A stretch of DNA of 12,363 nt from Rikenellaceae bacterium. Its GTDB lineage: Bacteria; Bacteroidota; Bacteroidia; Bacteroidales; UBA932. The position numbers and the translations under genes were made by a program. Below, one piece after another: positions 1 through 8,674 of the stretch (its first letter is position 1; every line of letters begins with the position of its first letter). The notes beneath the pieces were generated by a model, which saw only the letters and a program-made list of their open reading frames with translations, had not been told where the DNA came from and made no database searches. The stretch covers positions 1-12,363 of the forward strand of contig CAAGFN010000143.1 of NCBI GenBank assembly GCA_900769145.1, read 5' to 3'.

Positions 1-337
1 CGGGATAACTGTGGGCTATGCAGACAGCGTCATCCCAGGTCTTGGCCCCGTCCTCGCTCCTCATCGCATAGATGTCGAAACCGTAATGATGGTTCGAGTA
101 CGAAAGGAGGACAGAGCCGTCGCTTAGATGCTTGGCACGAGGATAATAGAGGTTATGCTCTATGTATCCGAGATTGGAGACGTATGCTTCCCTGATTTCT
201 GAATAGGTGGAGGCATCCCAGGAGAGGCGTACCTTCAAATCTTCCGGCCACGGAGAAGGGCTGGCCTTCTTCGATTTTCCGGCCGCCACAAATCCGGCAA
301 TGCAGACTGTGGCCAATATCAATATCAATCTTCTCAT
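1..337 (-). CDS. Secreted BNR/Asp-box (sialidase-fold) protein, N-terminal part only
   Basis: This gene starts at 337 and runs off the left edge, leaving 112 codons; I translated it by hand because it is open at the edge. It begins MRRLILILATVCIAGFVAAG, a short basic start and a hydrophobic stretch that looks like a signal peptidase I signal ending near residue 19-20. Residues 65-67 read YPR, followed by LSDGSVLLSY, the usual first blade of sialidase-like beta-propellers, where an arginine often contacts the substrate. Residues 94-101 read SEDGAKTW, a near-consensus Asp-box (S-x-D-x-G-x-T-W) with alanine where the conserved glycine normally sits. Families with this fold include GH33 sialidases and GH93 exo-arabinanases; the fragment cannot separate them, and non-catalytic Asp-box proteins also exist. 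Its ATG overlaps the stop of the upstream DUF5107 gene by one base (TAATG), which implies translational coupling. The secreted location and operon position suggest a glycan-processing role (inference). Confidence 0.82.
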   Translation of the reverse strand, partial: MRRLILILATVCIAGFVAAGKSKKASPSPWPEDLKVRLSWDASTYSEIREAYVSNLGYIEHNLYYPRAKHLSDGSVLLSYSNHHYGFDIYAMRSEDGAKTWDDAVCIAHSYP

Positions 338-339
338 TA
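335..339 (-). promoter_or_regulatory. TAATG stop/start overlap (translational coupling)
   Basis: Read on the minus strand, the TAA stop of the DUF5107-TPR gene and the ATG of the Asp-box gene share one base. The only purine-rich sequence before the ATG is AAGAAAG, inside the last codons of the upstream gene. Such overlaps normally let terminating ribosomes restart on the next gene, so the two proteins are probably made in linked amounts. Confidence 0.8.
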
Positions 340-3300
340 CTTTCTTAGCATTACGTTCGGCCAGAGATTGTCACTCTTGAGCGAAACGGATTTCTTAAAA
401 CAACTTCTGGCCTTCAGGCCGCGTCCCAGGCCCTTGTAGCCAAGTCCCATTGTGTAGTAGGCCCTTGTGTTGATGGTCTCCACGGTATCCCCTGTAGTTC
501 CCTCAGCACCGTAGAAATTGACGAAATCAGTGACGATTCCGGCTTTCCCGGCCTCAACGAGTTCCCGGAACAAGGCCTTGGCTTCAGCCTTCCTGCCCAA
601 TGCCTTGAGGGCGACTCCGCGCCAGTAGCGGTAATCCGTCTTCTTGACATTGACTTCGAGAGCCTTCTCATAGTTCTCGCGCTCCTTGTCCTTGTCACCG
701 AGGGCGGCGTAGGCCTCCGCCAGGGCGCAATATACCTGGGCATCGTGCGGTGTCCGGCCGTCCACATAGAAGACCTGATGGTTCTCAGGATAGTCAAAGG
801 CCTTGACATACAGGTCAATGGCTCCCTGGGCATCCCCTTTGGCCAGCCTGTCGGCACCTGCCAGGAGAAGGGCGTCCATATAGATGTCGTGGAAATTGGC
901 CACGCCCTCCCTGGTAGGGAAATAGCAGTTCTCCAGCAGGTCGAGAATGTAGTCATAATCGCCTACGAACATTCCCGTAATCACTTCACCTGCAAGCGGA
1001 TAGTATCTCTTCACGGCAGTCTCGTGATGAGACTTGAGAAGGTCATGGCGGAACTGCACGTCCGCACCTCCTGCCTCGAGAACCTGGTCGGCCTCCTCAA
1101 GGAAGAGAGCGCTGGAAGGATCCAGTTCAATGGCCTTGAGATAATACTTGCGGGCCTCTGCATAGTCCTTCTTGTACAGCCAGTAATACCAGCCGACATT
1201 CCTCCAGGCCAAGGCGTTGTCCGGAGCGAGTTCAATGGCTTTCTTCCACTCTTCCACTGCCCTGTCAGGCTGCTTCTCGTAGAGGAGGTTGCCAAGATAA
1301 TAATGAGGCTTATAACTGTCCGGGAAGAGTTCAGCGGCCTTTTCCAATACAGGAATAGTCTCCAGACGGAACGGAGCACAATATCCCTCGTCGAGGGCCA
1401 GGGCGGCCTGATAATAGGCATTGTCCCCCGTGAGATAACCCAGCCACATCTTGATTGTAGGATAGTCGAGCCTTGAGTCAATGTCCTTCAATACTGCGAG
1501 CGCATCATCCCTGAAGCCGTTGTTCAGATAGAGAATGGCGAGTTCGAGATATGATTCAGGAGCCTCCCTCATAAATGTACGGAAGTCGGACTGGGACATT
1601 GTCTCCCTGAGGGCAAGAGCGTTCACAGGGTCCTCGGCAAGGACTGCGGAGAAGCATTCAGCGGCTTCTTTTTTCTTCCCCATTGCCTTGAGTACCAATC
1701 CTTTGAGGTCAATGGCCTGGAAGTTTCTGCCGTTGTAGGCAATGGCTTCTTCGAGGCGTTCAAGAGCCTCGTCATACTTTCCTGCCGCAGCATAAATCTG
1801 GGCAATCTGGGTATTGGCGCCTGAGTTGTAGGTGTAATTCCAGGTAGCACGGTAGAGGGTATCAAGAGCTGCCGGGATATTGCCCTGGGCCTTCAGGACG
1901 AGACCTAGATTGTAAATCGCCTCGGCATCCTTCGGACGGGTGTAATCCTTTGTCTGCCTGCGGATTGCAGTGCGCAGATAGGTGGCAGCCCTGTCATAGT
2001 CTCCCCTGATACGGTAATATACTCCCATCTGGGTATTGGCCCTGGTATCGCCCGGATCCCTGCGGAGTACCTCAAGGAAGTAGTCTGTAGGGTTGACGAA
2101 AGGATTGACGAACTGGAGGTTACGCAGTCCTACCAGGAAGCATTCCTCGGTATTTTCAATATCCTTCGGCCTCAACGGTCTCTCGACTATCTCCGGAAGA
2201 GGTTTCGTAATGTCGTGATACACAGGAGTATAGGTAAACATCAATGAACCCTTCTCATCATAGAGATTCATCGTCAGGTCAGTGTCGGACTCATATTTGC
2301 CAGGTGCAGCAATCTCCCTGAAAGGCTTGTCCGGCGCAGCGTCGAAGACCTTGTCATATACCTTGGCTCCGGCATTGAGGACCTCCACACGGAGGCCACT
2401 GCGCTTCCTGGTGACATTGACAGCCACTGTGAGGGTTCCGTCTTCGTTTATGTCCATATTCATGGCCACATTGCGGTCTCCGGCCTTGACTCCGCCGATA
2501 TTGCGGAGCCCGTACCAGTACTGGCTGAATTCCTTGGTCTCGTACGGGAAATTCCAGTTGTAGTCCGGCTGGTTGTCGGAATAGGCTCCCTGCATCAGTT
2601 CGATGTAGTGGCCGGCGTTCTCTGTGAGTATCTTGGTGTCCCACATTGAGTTAGGGCCCCAGGACCAGAATTTTCCACCCTTGTTGATATTGTGATTTCC
2701 GGTCAGCATCGTGCCGGCGTCCTTGCCGTGGTCATATCCGGCAATGTAGTCTTCCTTCTGGTCGTAGATGAACATTGAGTTTCCTACAGGATGGGCAGCC
2801 CACCACTGGGCATCCACTCCGTCGGCATACTCGTCCGTACCATTGAAAGGCTCGGCGGTAATCGGCCAGTGCGCCATCCAGTTCTTGCAGTGGAACTGGA
2901 CGAATTCCGTGCTCTGCGGGAATATAATCTGGTATGTGGAATCTACGCCGGTGCTGACATTGGACCAGTAGAGCATCGAGTTGTTGTTCTGGGTCGCATT
3001 CATCAGCCGGCCGCTTACTTCAATGTAGGAGATGCCCGGATGGAGGGTGACTCCGATGGCCCATTGCATACGGTGACGGTACTCGGTCTCCCCCAGCCAG
3101 ATGGTCTTGGAACCGTCGTCATTGGACACTATTCTCCAGTCACAAGGCACGTGGCTGGTCTGCCTGTGATGGTGGAAGACATTCCATTCCACGCCGCCGC
3201 TTATCCAGGCTCCTGTCATTCCGACGTTGGCCGGCTTGACGCAGTCCTGATGGTAGAAGATATCGTAGCCGTTGGTCTTGTCAATGGCGTAGAAAAGGCG

Positions 3301-3591
3301 GCCTCCTATGGCCGGGAGAATACAGAGTTTCACATATTCATTCTCCAGATAGAGAGCCTGATATGTTACTACTTCCCGGTTGCGGGTCATATTGTCGTCG
3401 AGGGCGTATGGATATAAGCTCCTGCGGGCGCGCTGGTAAGACCAGTCCCTGTCGAAAACCGGGGCTTTCTCAGCCGGATCCAGAAGATATGTCGGGAGAT
3501 CAAGAGTTCCCTCCCAGGCCTTCACGTTCTGAGCTCCGGCCGAAGCGGCAATGCCTGCCAGCATCGCCAATGTCATAATAATCTTTTTCAT
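337..3591 (-). CDS. Secreted DUF5107 domain protein with long C-terminal TPR array
   Basis: This is a 1084-residue protein. Residues 1-21 form a signal peptide (MKKIIMTLAMLAGIAASAGAQ) with no lipobox cysteine, so it is probably a soluble periplasmic or exported protein. Residues about 45-345 match my memory of DUF5107, a beta-sandwich module related to the galactose-mutarotase fold. Typical stretches are ILPAIGGRLFYAIDKTNGYD at 91-110 and GGVEWNVFHHHR at 132-143, rich in candidate active-site residues (E135, H140-H142). Residues about 350-460 look like a further beta domain. From about 515 to 1075 there are TPR-type helical repeats; clear ones start near 515, 556, 592, 626, 761, 795, 950, 985 and 1043. 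The length and domain order agree with what I recall of full-length DUF5107-TPR proteins in Bacteroidota and Firmicutes. I know no firmly established reaction; a carbohydrate-active role (hydrolase, epimerase or binding) is inferred from the fold and PUL context. The start is supported by the signal peptide and an AAGGA site 8 bases upstream. Confidence 0.9.
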   Translation of the reverse strand: MKKIIMTLAMLAGIAASAGAQNVKAWEGTLDLPTYLLDPAEKAPVFDRDWSYQRARRSLYPYALDDNMTRNREVVTYQALYLENEYVKLCILPAIGGRLFYAIDKTNGYDIFYHQDCVKPANVGMTGAWISGGVEWNVFHHHRQTSHVPCDWRIVSNDDGSKTIWLGETEYRHRMQWAIGVTLHPGISYIEVSGRLMNATQNNNSMLYWSNVSTGVDSTYQIIFPQSTEFVQFHCKNWMAHWPITAEPFNGTDEYADGVDAQWWAAHPVGNSMFIYDQKEDYIAGYDHGKDAGTMLTGNHNINKGGKFWSWGPNSMWDTKILTENAGHYIELMQGAYSDNQPDYNWNFPYETKEFSQYWYGLRNIGGVKAGDRNVAMNMDINEDGTLTVAVNVTRKRSGLRVEVLNAGAKVYDKVFDAAPDKPFREIAAPGKYESDTDLTMNLYDEKGSLMFTYTPVYHDITKPLPEIVERPLRPKDIENTEECFLVGLRNLQFVNPFVNPTDYFLEVLRRDPGDTRANTQMGVYYRIRGDYDRAATYLRTAIRRQTKDYTRPKDAEAIYNLGLVLKAQGNIPAALDTLYRATWNYTYNSGANTQIAQIYAAAGKYDEALERLEEAIAYNGRNFQAIDLKGLVLKAMGKKKEAAECFSAVLAEDPVNALALRETMSQSDFRTFMREAPESYLELAILYLNNGFRDDALAVLKDIDSRLDYPTIKMWLGYLTGDNAYYQAALALDEGYCAPFRLETIPVLEKAAELFPDSYKPHYYLGNLLYEKQPDRAVEEWKKAIELAPDNALAWRNVGWYYWLYKKDYAEARKYYLKAIELDPSSALFLEEADQVLEAGGADVQFRHDLLKSHHETAVKRYYPLAGEVITGMFVGDYDYILDLLENCYFPTREGVANFHDIYMDALLLAGADRLAKGDAQGAIDLYVKAFDYPENHQVFYVDGRTPHDAQVYCALAEAYAALGDKDKERENYEKALEVNVKKTDYRYWRGVALKALGRKAEAKALFRELVEAGKAGIVTDFVNFYGAEGTTGDTVETINTRAYYTMGLGYKGLGRGLKARSCFKKSVSLKSDNLWPNVMLRK

Positions 3592-3599
3592 TCTTGTTT

Positions 3600-3604
3600 T
3601 CCTT
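3600..3604 (-). promoter_or_regulatory. Shine-Dalgarno-like site for the DUF5107 gene
   Basis: On the minus strand the 18-base gap after the SusD-like gene contains AAGGA followed by 8 bases and then ATG. It is the best ribosome-binding site in the window; the other operon genes have A/T-rich or weak leaders, as is usual in Bacteroidota. It supports the chosen start at 3591. Confidence 0.6.
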
Positions 3605-3609
3605 ATTGC

Positions 3610-5373
3610 TTATTGTAACCACCCTGCATTCTGTTCGAGATTTCTGTTCATCTCCACTTCAGATGACGGGATAGGCCACAGAAGATATTCATTTCCTCCC
3701 CATTGCTCGAGATAGACAGGAGTTCCCCAAGGCTCGCAGAGTCCATTGCCCTCTGAGAAGCGGAAGTCCTTCCAGGTACCCTGGCGCAGTTCGTCATAAT
3801 AGAGCACTTCCTCGCAGGCCAGTTCCCAGCGGCGTTCCTCGTAGATTTTCTCCCTCAGGTCAACCACTGAGGATATCTCAAGTTCAGGTGCTCCTGTATT
3901 GTAACCGGCCACTCCGGAACGTGCCCTGACACGGTTGATATAGGTCACGGCCTCATCCTTGCGGCCCTGCTCGTTCACGGCCTCGGCGAGGTCGAGGAGA
4001 ACGGCGGCGTAGCGGATTATCGGGATGTCCACAGGGTTGTAAGTCTCATTGACGCATTCATTGCCTACAGTCACGAACTTCCTGATGGTGTAGAAGAAAT
4101 TGGTGTTGGCCTTGGTCTTGAGATCGCACCAGGTGGCATTGTCATCGCGGAAAGGCCATCTTCTGGTATAATCTTTCACTTTCCCGTAGAAGCCTCCGCT
4201 ATATTTGGAGTAAGGGGTGATGACGGTGGCGAGGAGTCGAGGATCCCTGTCCTTGTAGGCGGCGAGAATCCTGGCCTCATTGCCATCAGGCAGGTATTTG
4301 GACATGTCTGCGCCGTAGTCGGCCATTGTCTTCTTCTCGGTTTCCGTCATTCCGTCCCTGAGGAAGAACACGCTGCGGGCCTCGGGACTCATGGAGGAGT
4401 AACCCGGCAGATATTCGTCCCAGTCGAAAGGACGGCCGTCCTTGTTCTGGTAACTGTCCACGAACTGCTGGTTCATGTAGAAGGTGTTGTTACCGCCTTT
4501 CCCGGCCACCTGCCAGCTTCCGTAACTGCGGCTGAAGGCATTGCCCTGACCGCTCAGCTCGACCATCCTGGCGGAGAACACTATCTCTGGCGAGGTCTCA
4601 TTGGCAAGTTTGAAAACATCCTCATAAGGCTTGTTCAGGAGGTCATAGCCGCAGAGTCCGACTTCCTTGAGATCAGTCTCGGCCTCGGCCCACATCTTCT
4701 TCCACATATAGACCTTGCCGCGGAGGGCGTATGCGGCCCCCTTGGTTACCCTGCCGAAGTCAGCCGACGCTGCGCTGTACATATCAGGAAGGCTCTCACA
4801 TTCAATACAATCCGTAAGGTCCTTGATAATGAAGTCCCAGACTTCGTCCTGTGTGGAACGGGCCTTGGTGTACTCCGACGGGGCAAGATTCCTGTCATAA
4901 ATCGGGACTCCGCCCCAGAGTGCGTTGAGTTTGTAGTAATGGTAGGCCCTGAGGAACTTGCACTCTGCAATGCGGCGGGCCTTGACATCCTCGGCCATTC
5001 CCGGGACCTTGCCGATGTTCTCAATCACGTCATTGGCCCTGTTCACTCCCTCGTAAAGTCTCTTCCAATATGTCAGGAAGGCACCGTTGTTAGGCTGGAT
5101 GATGCCGTTGAGATAGGAATAATTGCTGTAGAAGCAATCGTAGTAAGGGTCAATGACACCTGCGAAGGCATCCCAGTTGAGCCTCCCGAGTTCAGAACTT
5201 ACATAGTCATAGAGAATGTTGCTGTACACTCCGATGACAGCCGACTCCGCAAGCGAGGCCGAGGTATATACAGTGTTGGAGCTGACCTCGTCCGAAGGAA
5301 ACCTGTCCAGGAAATCATTGCAGCTGGAAAGGACGGCCAGAAGGCCCGGTATCAATAAATATATCTTTTTCAT
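3610..5373 (-). CDS. SusD-like outer-membrane glycan-binding lipoprotein (RagB/SusD family)
   Basis: This 587-residue protein is the surface partner that caps the SusC-like transporter and captures glycan. The start MKKIYLLIPGLLAVLSSC ends in a lipobox (LSSC), with C18 as the lipidated residue, followed by NDFLDRFPSDEV, the usual start of mature SusD proteins. Residues about 138-158 contain the family signature KFLRAYHYYKLNALWGG. Residues 453-466 read RYAAVLLDLAEAVN, and 508-530 contain EKIYEERRWELACEEV. The C terminus (565-585) has LWPIPSSEVEMNRNLEQNAGW, a variant of the standard ending PIP-x3-E-x4-L-x-QN-x-GW. The length is normal for the family and no part is missing. The gene starts 11 bases after the SusC stop, with a weak GGAA five bases before the ATG, so the pair is co-transcribed. 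Aromatic residues that could stack on sugars are plentiful (for example YYDCFYSNYSY at 77-87), but the ligand cannot be told from sequence alone. Confidence 0.97.
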   Translation of the reverse strand: MKKIYLLIPGLLAVLSSCNDFLDRFPSDEVSSNTVYTSASLAESAVIGVYSNILYDYVSSELGRLNWDAFAGVIDPYYDCFYSNYSYLNGIIQPNNGAFLTYWKRLYEGVNRANDVIENIGKVPGMAEDVKARRIAECKFLRAYHYYKLNALWGGVPIYDRNLAPSEYTKARSTQDEVWDFIIKDLTDCIECESLPDMYSAASADFGRVTKGAAYALRGKVYMWKKMWAEAETDLKEVGLCGYDLLNKPYEDVFKLANETSPEIVFSARMVELSGQGNAFSRSYGSWQVAGKGGNNTFYMNQQFVDSYQNKDGRPFDWDEYLPGYSSMSPEARSVFFLRDGMTETEKKTMADYGADMSKYLPDGNEARILAAYKDRDPRLLATVITPYSKYSGGFYGKVKDYTRRWPFRDDNATWCDLKTKANTNFFYTIRKFVTVGNECVNETYNPVDIPIIRYAAVLLDLAEAVNEQGRKDEAVTYINRVRARSGVAGYNTGAPELEISSVVDLREKIYEERRWELACEEVLYYDELRQGTWKDFRFSEGNGLCEPWGTPVYLEQWGGNEYLLWPIPSSEVEMNRNLEQNAGWLQ

Positions 5374-5384
5374 ATCTGTTCCGA

Positions 5385-8300
5385 TTAAAATTTCAGACTG
5401 ATTCCGAATGTGTATTGCCTGAGCATCGCATAGTAGTTCGTGGTGCTGTTGTACTCAGGGTCCATTCCCGGATAGGATGTGAATGTGAACAGGTTCTCAC
5501 CGCTGAAATACAGCCTGAGGTCCTTGACGGATATCTTCTTCATCCACTTGGACGGGAAGGTGTAGCCGAGAGTTATGTTCTTGACTCTCAGATAGTCCAG
5601 CTTATAGAAGAACTTGGTCGAGCTGACACTGCTTCCGCTCTGCTCTGAACCGTAGTTGAGGGTAAGCCTGGCATTGCTTGAGGTGAGATTGGTACGCGGG
5701 TCATCCGGGTTCTCCGGGTCGTAGAAATAATGGTCGTAGGCAATCTTGTAAGGCAGAGCAAGGTCCGCACGGGTGCCGTATGAATTGTAACCGCCCATCC
5801 TCCAATAGGTTGCATTTCCGCCGGCACCTGAGAGGAGTACGGAGAAGTCAATGCCCTTCCATCCGAGGTCGAACTGGAAGCCGTAGTAGAACTTAGGGGT
5901 GACACCCTTGTTCATGAACTGGTAGTCATCCGAGCCTCCGTAGATTCCGTCGCCATTGACATCGGCATAGATGTAGTCGCCGTACCATATCTTGGTCTTG
6001 GATACGTCCTTTCCCGGAAGGAACTGGGCTCCGGAGTCAATCATTGCCCTGAGCCATTGCATATCCTCCTCTGTGCGGATCATGCCGTCCTTCGGGCCGC
6101 CGGCAGGATTGACGGAGCCGTCAGCGAAGAAATGCGAGCCGTTTCCGGAATATACCGGGGCCAGGAACCACTCGTTGATAATCTTGCCCTCCATGACCTT
6201 CTGCGTGCTTCCTGTGGAGACATCACCGATATTGCTGAGGTATTCCCTGTATCCGTTCTCGTCAGTGGTCCAGCCGGCCTGCAGCCTGCCCTTGTACTTG
6301 GTGACGGCATTCCAGTTCCTGGTGAAGTTGGCGGAGATGCCGTAGTGGAATGCTCCTACCTGGTCCTTCCATCCGAGAGTGAGCTCAAAGCCTTTGTTCG
6401 TCACCTCGCAGAGATTCTGGTAAGGGGCTGATTTTGAACCTATAGTGGCATAGACAGGTGCCTTGTAGAGGATGCCGTCCGTGATTCTGTCATAGAGGTC
6501 GCCCTCGAAGGTGAGCCTGTTGTTCAGGACTCCGAGTTCAAGTCCGATATCGTATGAAGTGGTGGTCTCCCACTCGAGGAGGTCATTGGCCAATGTGGAC
6601 ACTATTCCGGAGGCATTGGTGGAGCCTATCGGATAGAGAAGTCCCGTGGAATAGGTGGAGATGTAGTCATAGTTTCCTATGCTGTTGTTTCCGAGGCGGC
6701 CCCAGGAGAGGCGGAGTTTGAGATTGTCCACCCCGCGGCCTTTCAGCCATGGCTCCTGTGAGATTCGCCATCCTGCGGAAACTGAAGGGAAGAGACCCCA
6801 GCGGGCCCTTCTGGAGAATCTGGACGAACCGTCGTACCTGAGATTGACCTCTGCGAGATACCTGCTGTCGTATACATATGTGGCCCTGCCGAATACTGAA
6901 GCCGCGGCATAATCCGAATGAGTTCCGGTAATGGAGGTCATCGTGGTGTATGTGTTCAATTCGTGGAGGGCCTCATTGGCCGCTCCGGTCCTCCTTGCGG
7001 AGCCTGCTCCGGCATTGTGTTCGATGGCTTCGAATCCAATCATTGCGCCCACCTCGTGCTTCTTGGCGAAGGTATAGTCCCAGGAGAAGTTGGTCTGGAA
7101 GGTCCAGTGGCCGGTGTTGCTGTTCTGCTGCTCTGTGTACTGGTTTGCGAGGTTGTTGTAGGTGTAGGCCTCCTCACCCTTGCTGAATGAATATGCGCCG
7201 CCAAGATTGAGCCACTTCATATAGTCGATGGAGGAGTGGGTGTAGTTGAACGAGGCGTGGTACTTGATGTTGTAAGGCAGTTTGACATTGAGGAAGAGGG
7301 CTCCGTTGACATAGAGGGTCTTCTCGCGGCCTCCGATTCTGTTGAAGAAATAGAGGTTGTTCCTGGAGTTGGAATTCTGCTCCGGGTTTTCCATCCAGCC
7401 GTATTTTCCGTCGTAGTATGGGTAGATGCCCGGCACGGCCCTGGACATGAAGGAAGAGGCTCCTGAGAAGTCGTTGAGTTCCCTGTTGCCCATGTAGCCC
7501 CAGATTTTGGTCCCGACCTCAAGCCATTTTGTAATCCAGGAGGATACGTTGGCCCTCATCTGGTAACGTTTGTAGCCGGTGTTGTCCACAATACCCGGAT
7601 TGCTCAGATATGAAGCGGAAATGAGGTACTGGGTGCCGCCCACGGAGCCTGTGGCTGAGAGGCTGTGCTTCTGGTACAACTTCTGGTTGAACATCGCATC
7701 CACCCAGTCCGTATTAGGATAGGCCACGTAGTTCGGATACCCGGAGTCGGCAATGCCGTTAGGGTCCTTCGACTTCTCTCTCCAGAGATCAATCATGGCC
7801 TGTGAGAAGACCGGGGAGCCTCCGATGTTCTCGGAAGACTCGTTGATAATATCCATGTAGTCAGCGTAGTCGGATACAATTTTGAACTTGTTGGCAGGAC
7901 TGTTGATGGCGAACTGGCCGCTGTAGGTCACGGAAGTCTTGGCGCTGGTACCCTTGTCACCCTTCTTGGTGGTAATGAGGACTACTCCATTGGCTCCCCT
8001 GTTTCCGTAGATGGCGCAGGAAGCTGCATCCTTCAGAACGGAGATGGTGGCGATATCGTCAGGATTGACATTGCCGATAGATCCTTCAAATCCGTCCACA
8101 ATCACGAGAGGGGCGGACGAGTTGAGGGTTCCGATACCCCTGATGCGTATAGTGACATCCTCGGAGCCCGGGTTTGAGGAACCCTGGCGAACCATCACGC
8201 CGGCATTCATTCCGGAGAGGGCCGCTGCAGGTGTCGTAATCGGGCGGGATTTCGCTATTTCCTCGAAGTTGGTGGTGGCCACGGAGCCGGTGAGATTGAC

Positions 8301-8645
8301 CTTCTTCTGGGTGCCGTAGCCGACTACGACAGTCTCTGTCAGGAAGTTGGCCTCCGGACGCAGCACTACATTGATGACGGACCTGGACCTGACAGGTACG
8401 CTCTGGGTCTCGAAACCCAGGTAGGAGAACTCCAGCACGTCACCGGCATCGGCCGTTATTGACCAGGAACCGTCGGCATTTGCCATTGAACCTGTCTTCG
8501 TGCCCTGGACGAGTACGGCGGCCCCGGCAAGAGCCTCGCCGGACTCATCCGTGATTTTACCGGTTATCCTCATTGACTGGGCGGACAGCACCGAAGTGAT
8601 GAAAACCGACGCTGCAGCCAGTATTATATGTCTGTAGGTAAGCAT
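5385..8645 (-). CDS. SusC-like TonB-dependent outer-membrane glycan transporter (SusC/RagA family)
   Basis: This 1086-residue protein imports oligosaccharides across the outer membrane using TonB-ExbBD energy, together with the adjacent SusD-like lid. Residues 1-23 are a signal peptide ending LSAQ. Residues about 26-97 form a carboxypeptidase-D regulatory-like domain (ITGKITDESGEALAGAAVLV). A Ton-box-like ETVVVGYG sits at 104-111. The plug domain spans about 117-229, with the family signature LKDAASCAIYGNRGANGV at 204-221 and ending LITTKKGD. The rest is the beta-barrel, closing with the usual terminal strand YTFGISLKF and a final phenylalanine. There is no STN domain between the signal and the regulatory-like domain, so it is a plain transporter and not an anti-sigma-coupled transducer. 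No strong Shine-Dalgarno precedes the start, only an A-rich leader; the next ATG (residue 25) would remove the signal peptide. It lies 29 bases after the lipoprotein gene and 11 before the SusD-like gene. Confidence 0.98.
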   Translation of the reverse strand: MLTYRHIILAAASVFITSVLSAQSMRITGKITDESGEALAGAAVLVQGTKTGSMANADGSWSITADAGDVLEFSYLGFETQSVPVRSRSVINVVLRPEANFLTETVVVGYGTQKKVNLTGSVATTNFEEIAKSRPITTPAAALSGMNAGVMVRQGSSNPGSEDVTIRIRGIGTLNSSAPLVIVDGFEGSIGNVNPDDIATISVLKDAASCAIYGNRGANGVVLITTKKGDKGTSAKTSVTYSGQFAINSPANKFKIVSDYADYMDIINESSENIGGSPVFSQAMIDLWREKSKDPNGIADSGYPNYVAYPNTDWVDAMFNQKLYQKHSLSATGSVGGTQYLISASYLSNPGIVDNTGYKRYQMRANVSSWITKWLEVGTKIWGYMGNRELNDFSGASSFMSRAVPGIYPYYDGKYGWMENPEQNSNSRNNLYFFNRIGGREKTLYVNGALFLNVKLPYNIKYHASFNYTHSSIDYMKWLNLGGAYSFSKGEEAYTYNNLANQYTEQQNSNTGHWTFQTNFSWDYTFAKKHEVGAMIGFEAIEHNAGAGSARRTGAANEALHELNTYTTMTSITGTHSDYAAASVFGRATYVYDSRYLAEVNLRYDGSSRFSRRARWGLFPSVSAGWRISQEPWLKGRGVDNLKLRLSWGRLGNNSIGNYDYISTYSTGLLYPIGSTNASGIVSTLANDLLEWETTTSYDIGLELGVLNNRLTFEGDLYDRITDGILYKAPVYATIGSKSAPYQNLCEVTNKGFELTLGWKDQVGAFHYGISANFTRNWNAVTKYKGRLQAGWTTDENGYREYLSNIGDVSTGSTQKVMEGKIINEWFLAPVYSGNGSHFFADGSVNPAGGPKDGMIRTEEDMQWLRAMIDSGAQFLPGKDVSKTKIWYGDYIYADVNGDGIYGGSDDYQFMNKGVTPKFYYGFQFDLGWKGIDFSVLLSGAGGNATYWRMGGYNSYGTRADLALPYKIAYDHYFYDPENPDDPRTNLTSSNARLTLNYGSEQSGSSVSSTKFFYKLDYLRVKNITLGYTFPSKWMKKISVKDLRLYFSGENLFTFTSYPGMDPEYNSTTNYYAMLRQYTFGISLKF

Positions 8646-8674
8646 ATTATTGTCTTTTAATGGTTGGGTATTTT

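Noticed and set aside
1..337. Firm assignment of the left gene as a GH33 sialidase or GH93 arabinanase
   Set aside because: Only one Asp-box and the first blade are visible, and the residues that separate the families lie outside the window.
745..1476. 243-codon plus-strand open frame
   Set aside because: It lies wholly antisense to the TPR region of the DUF5107 gene, has no recognisable domain, and is explained by codon bias of the opposite strand.
2791..3417. 208-codon plus-strand open frame
   Set aside because: It is antisense to the conserved DUF5107 domain and shows no family features or leader of its own.
5385..8645. SusC-like protein as a FecA-type transducer with anti-sigma partner
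   Set aside because: There is no STN domain after the signal peptide and no sigma/anti-sigma gene in the window; control by the HTCS is the simpler reading.
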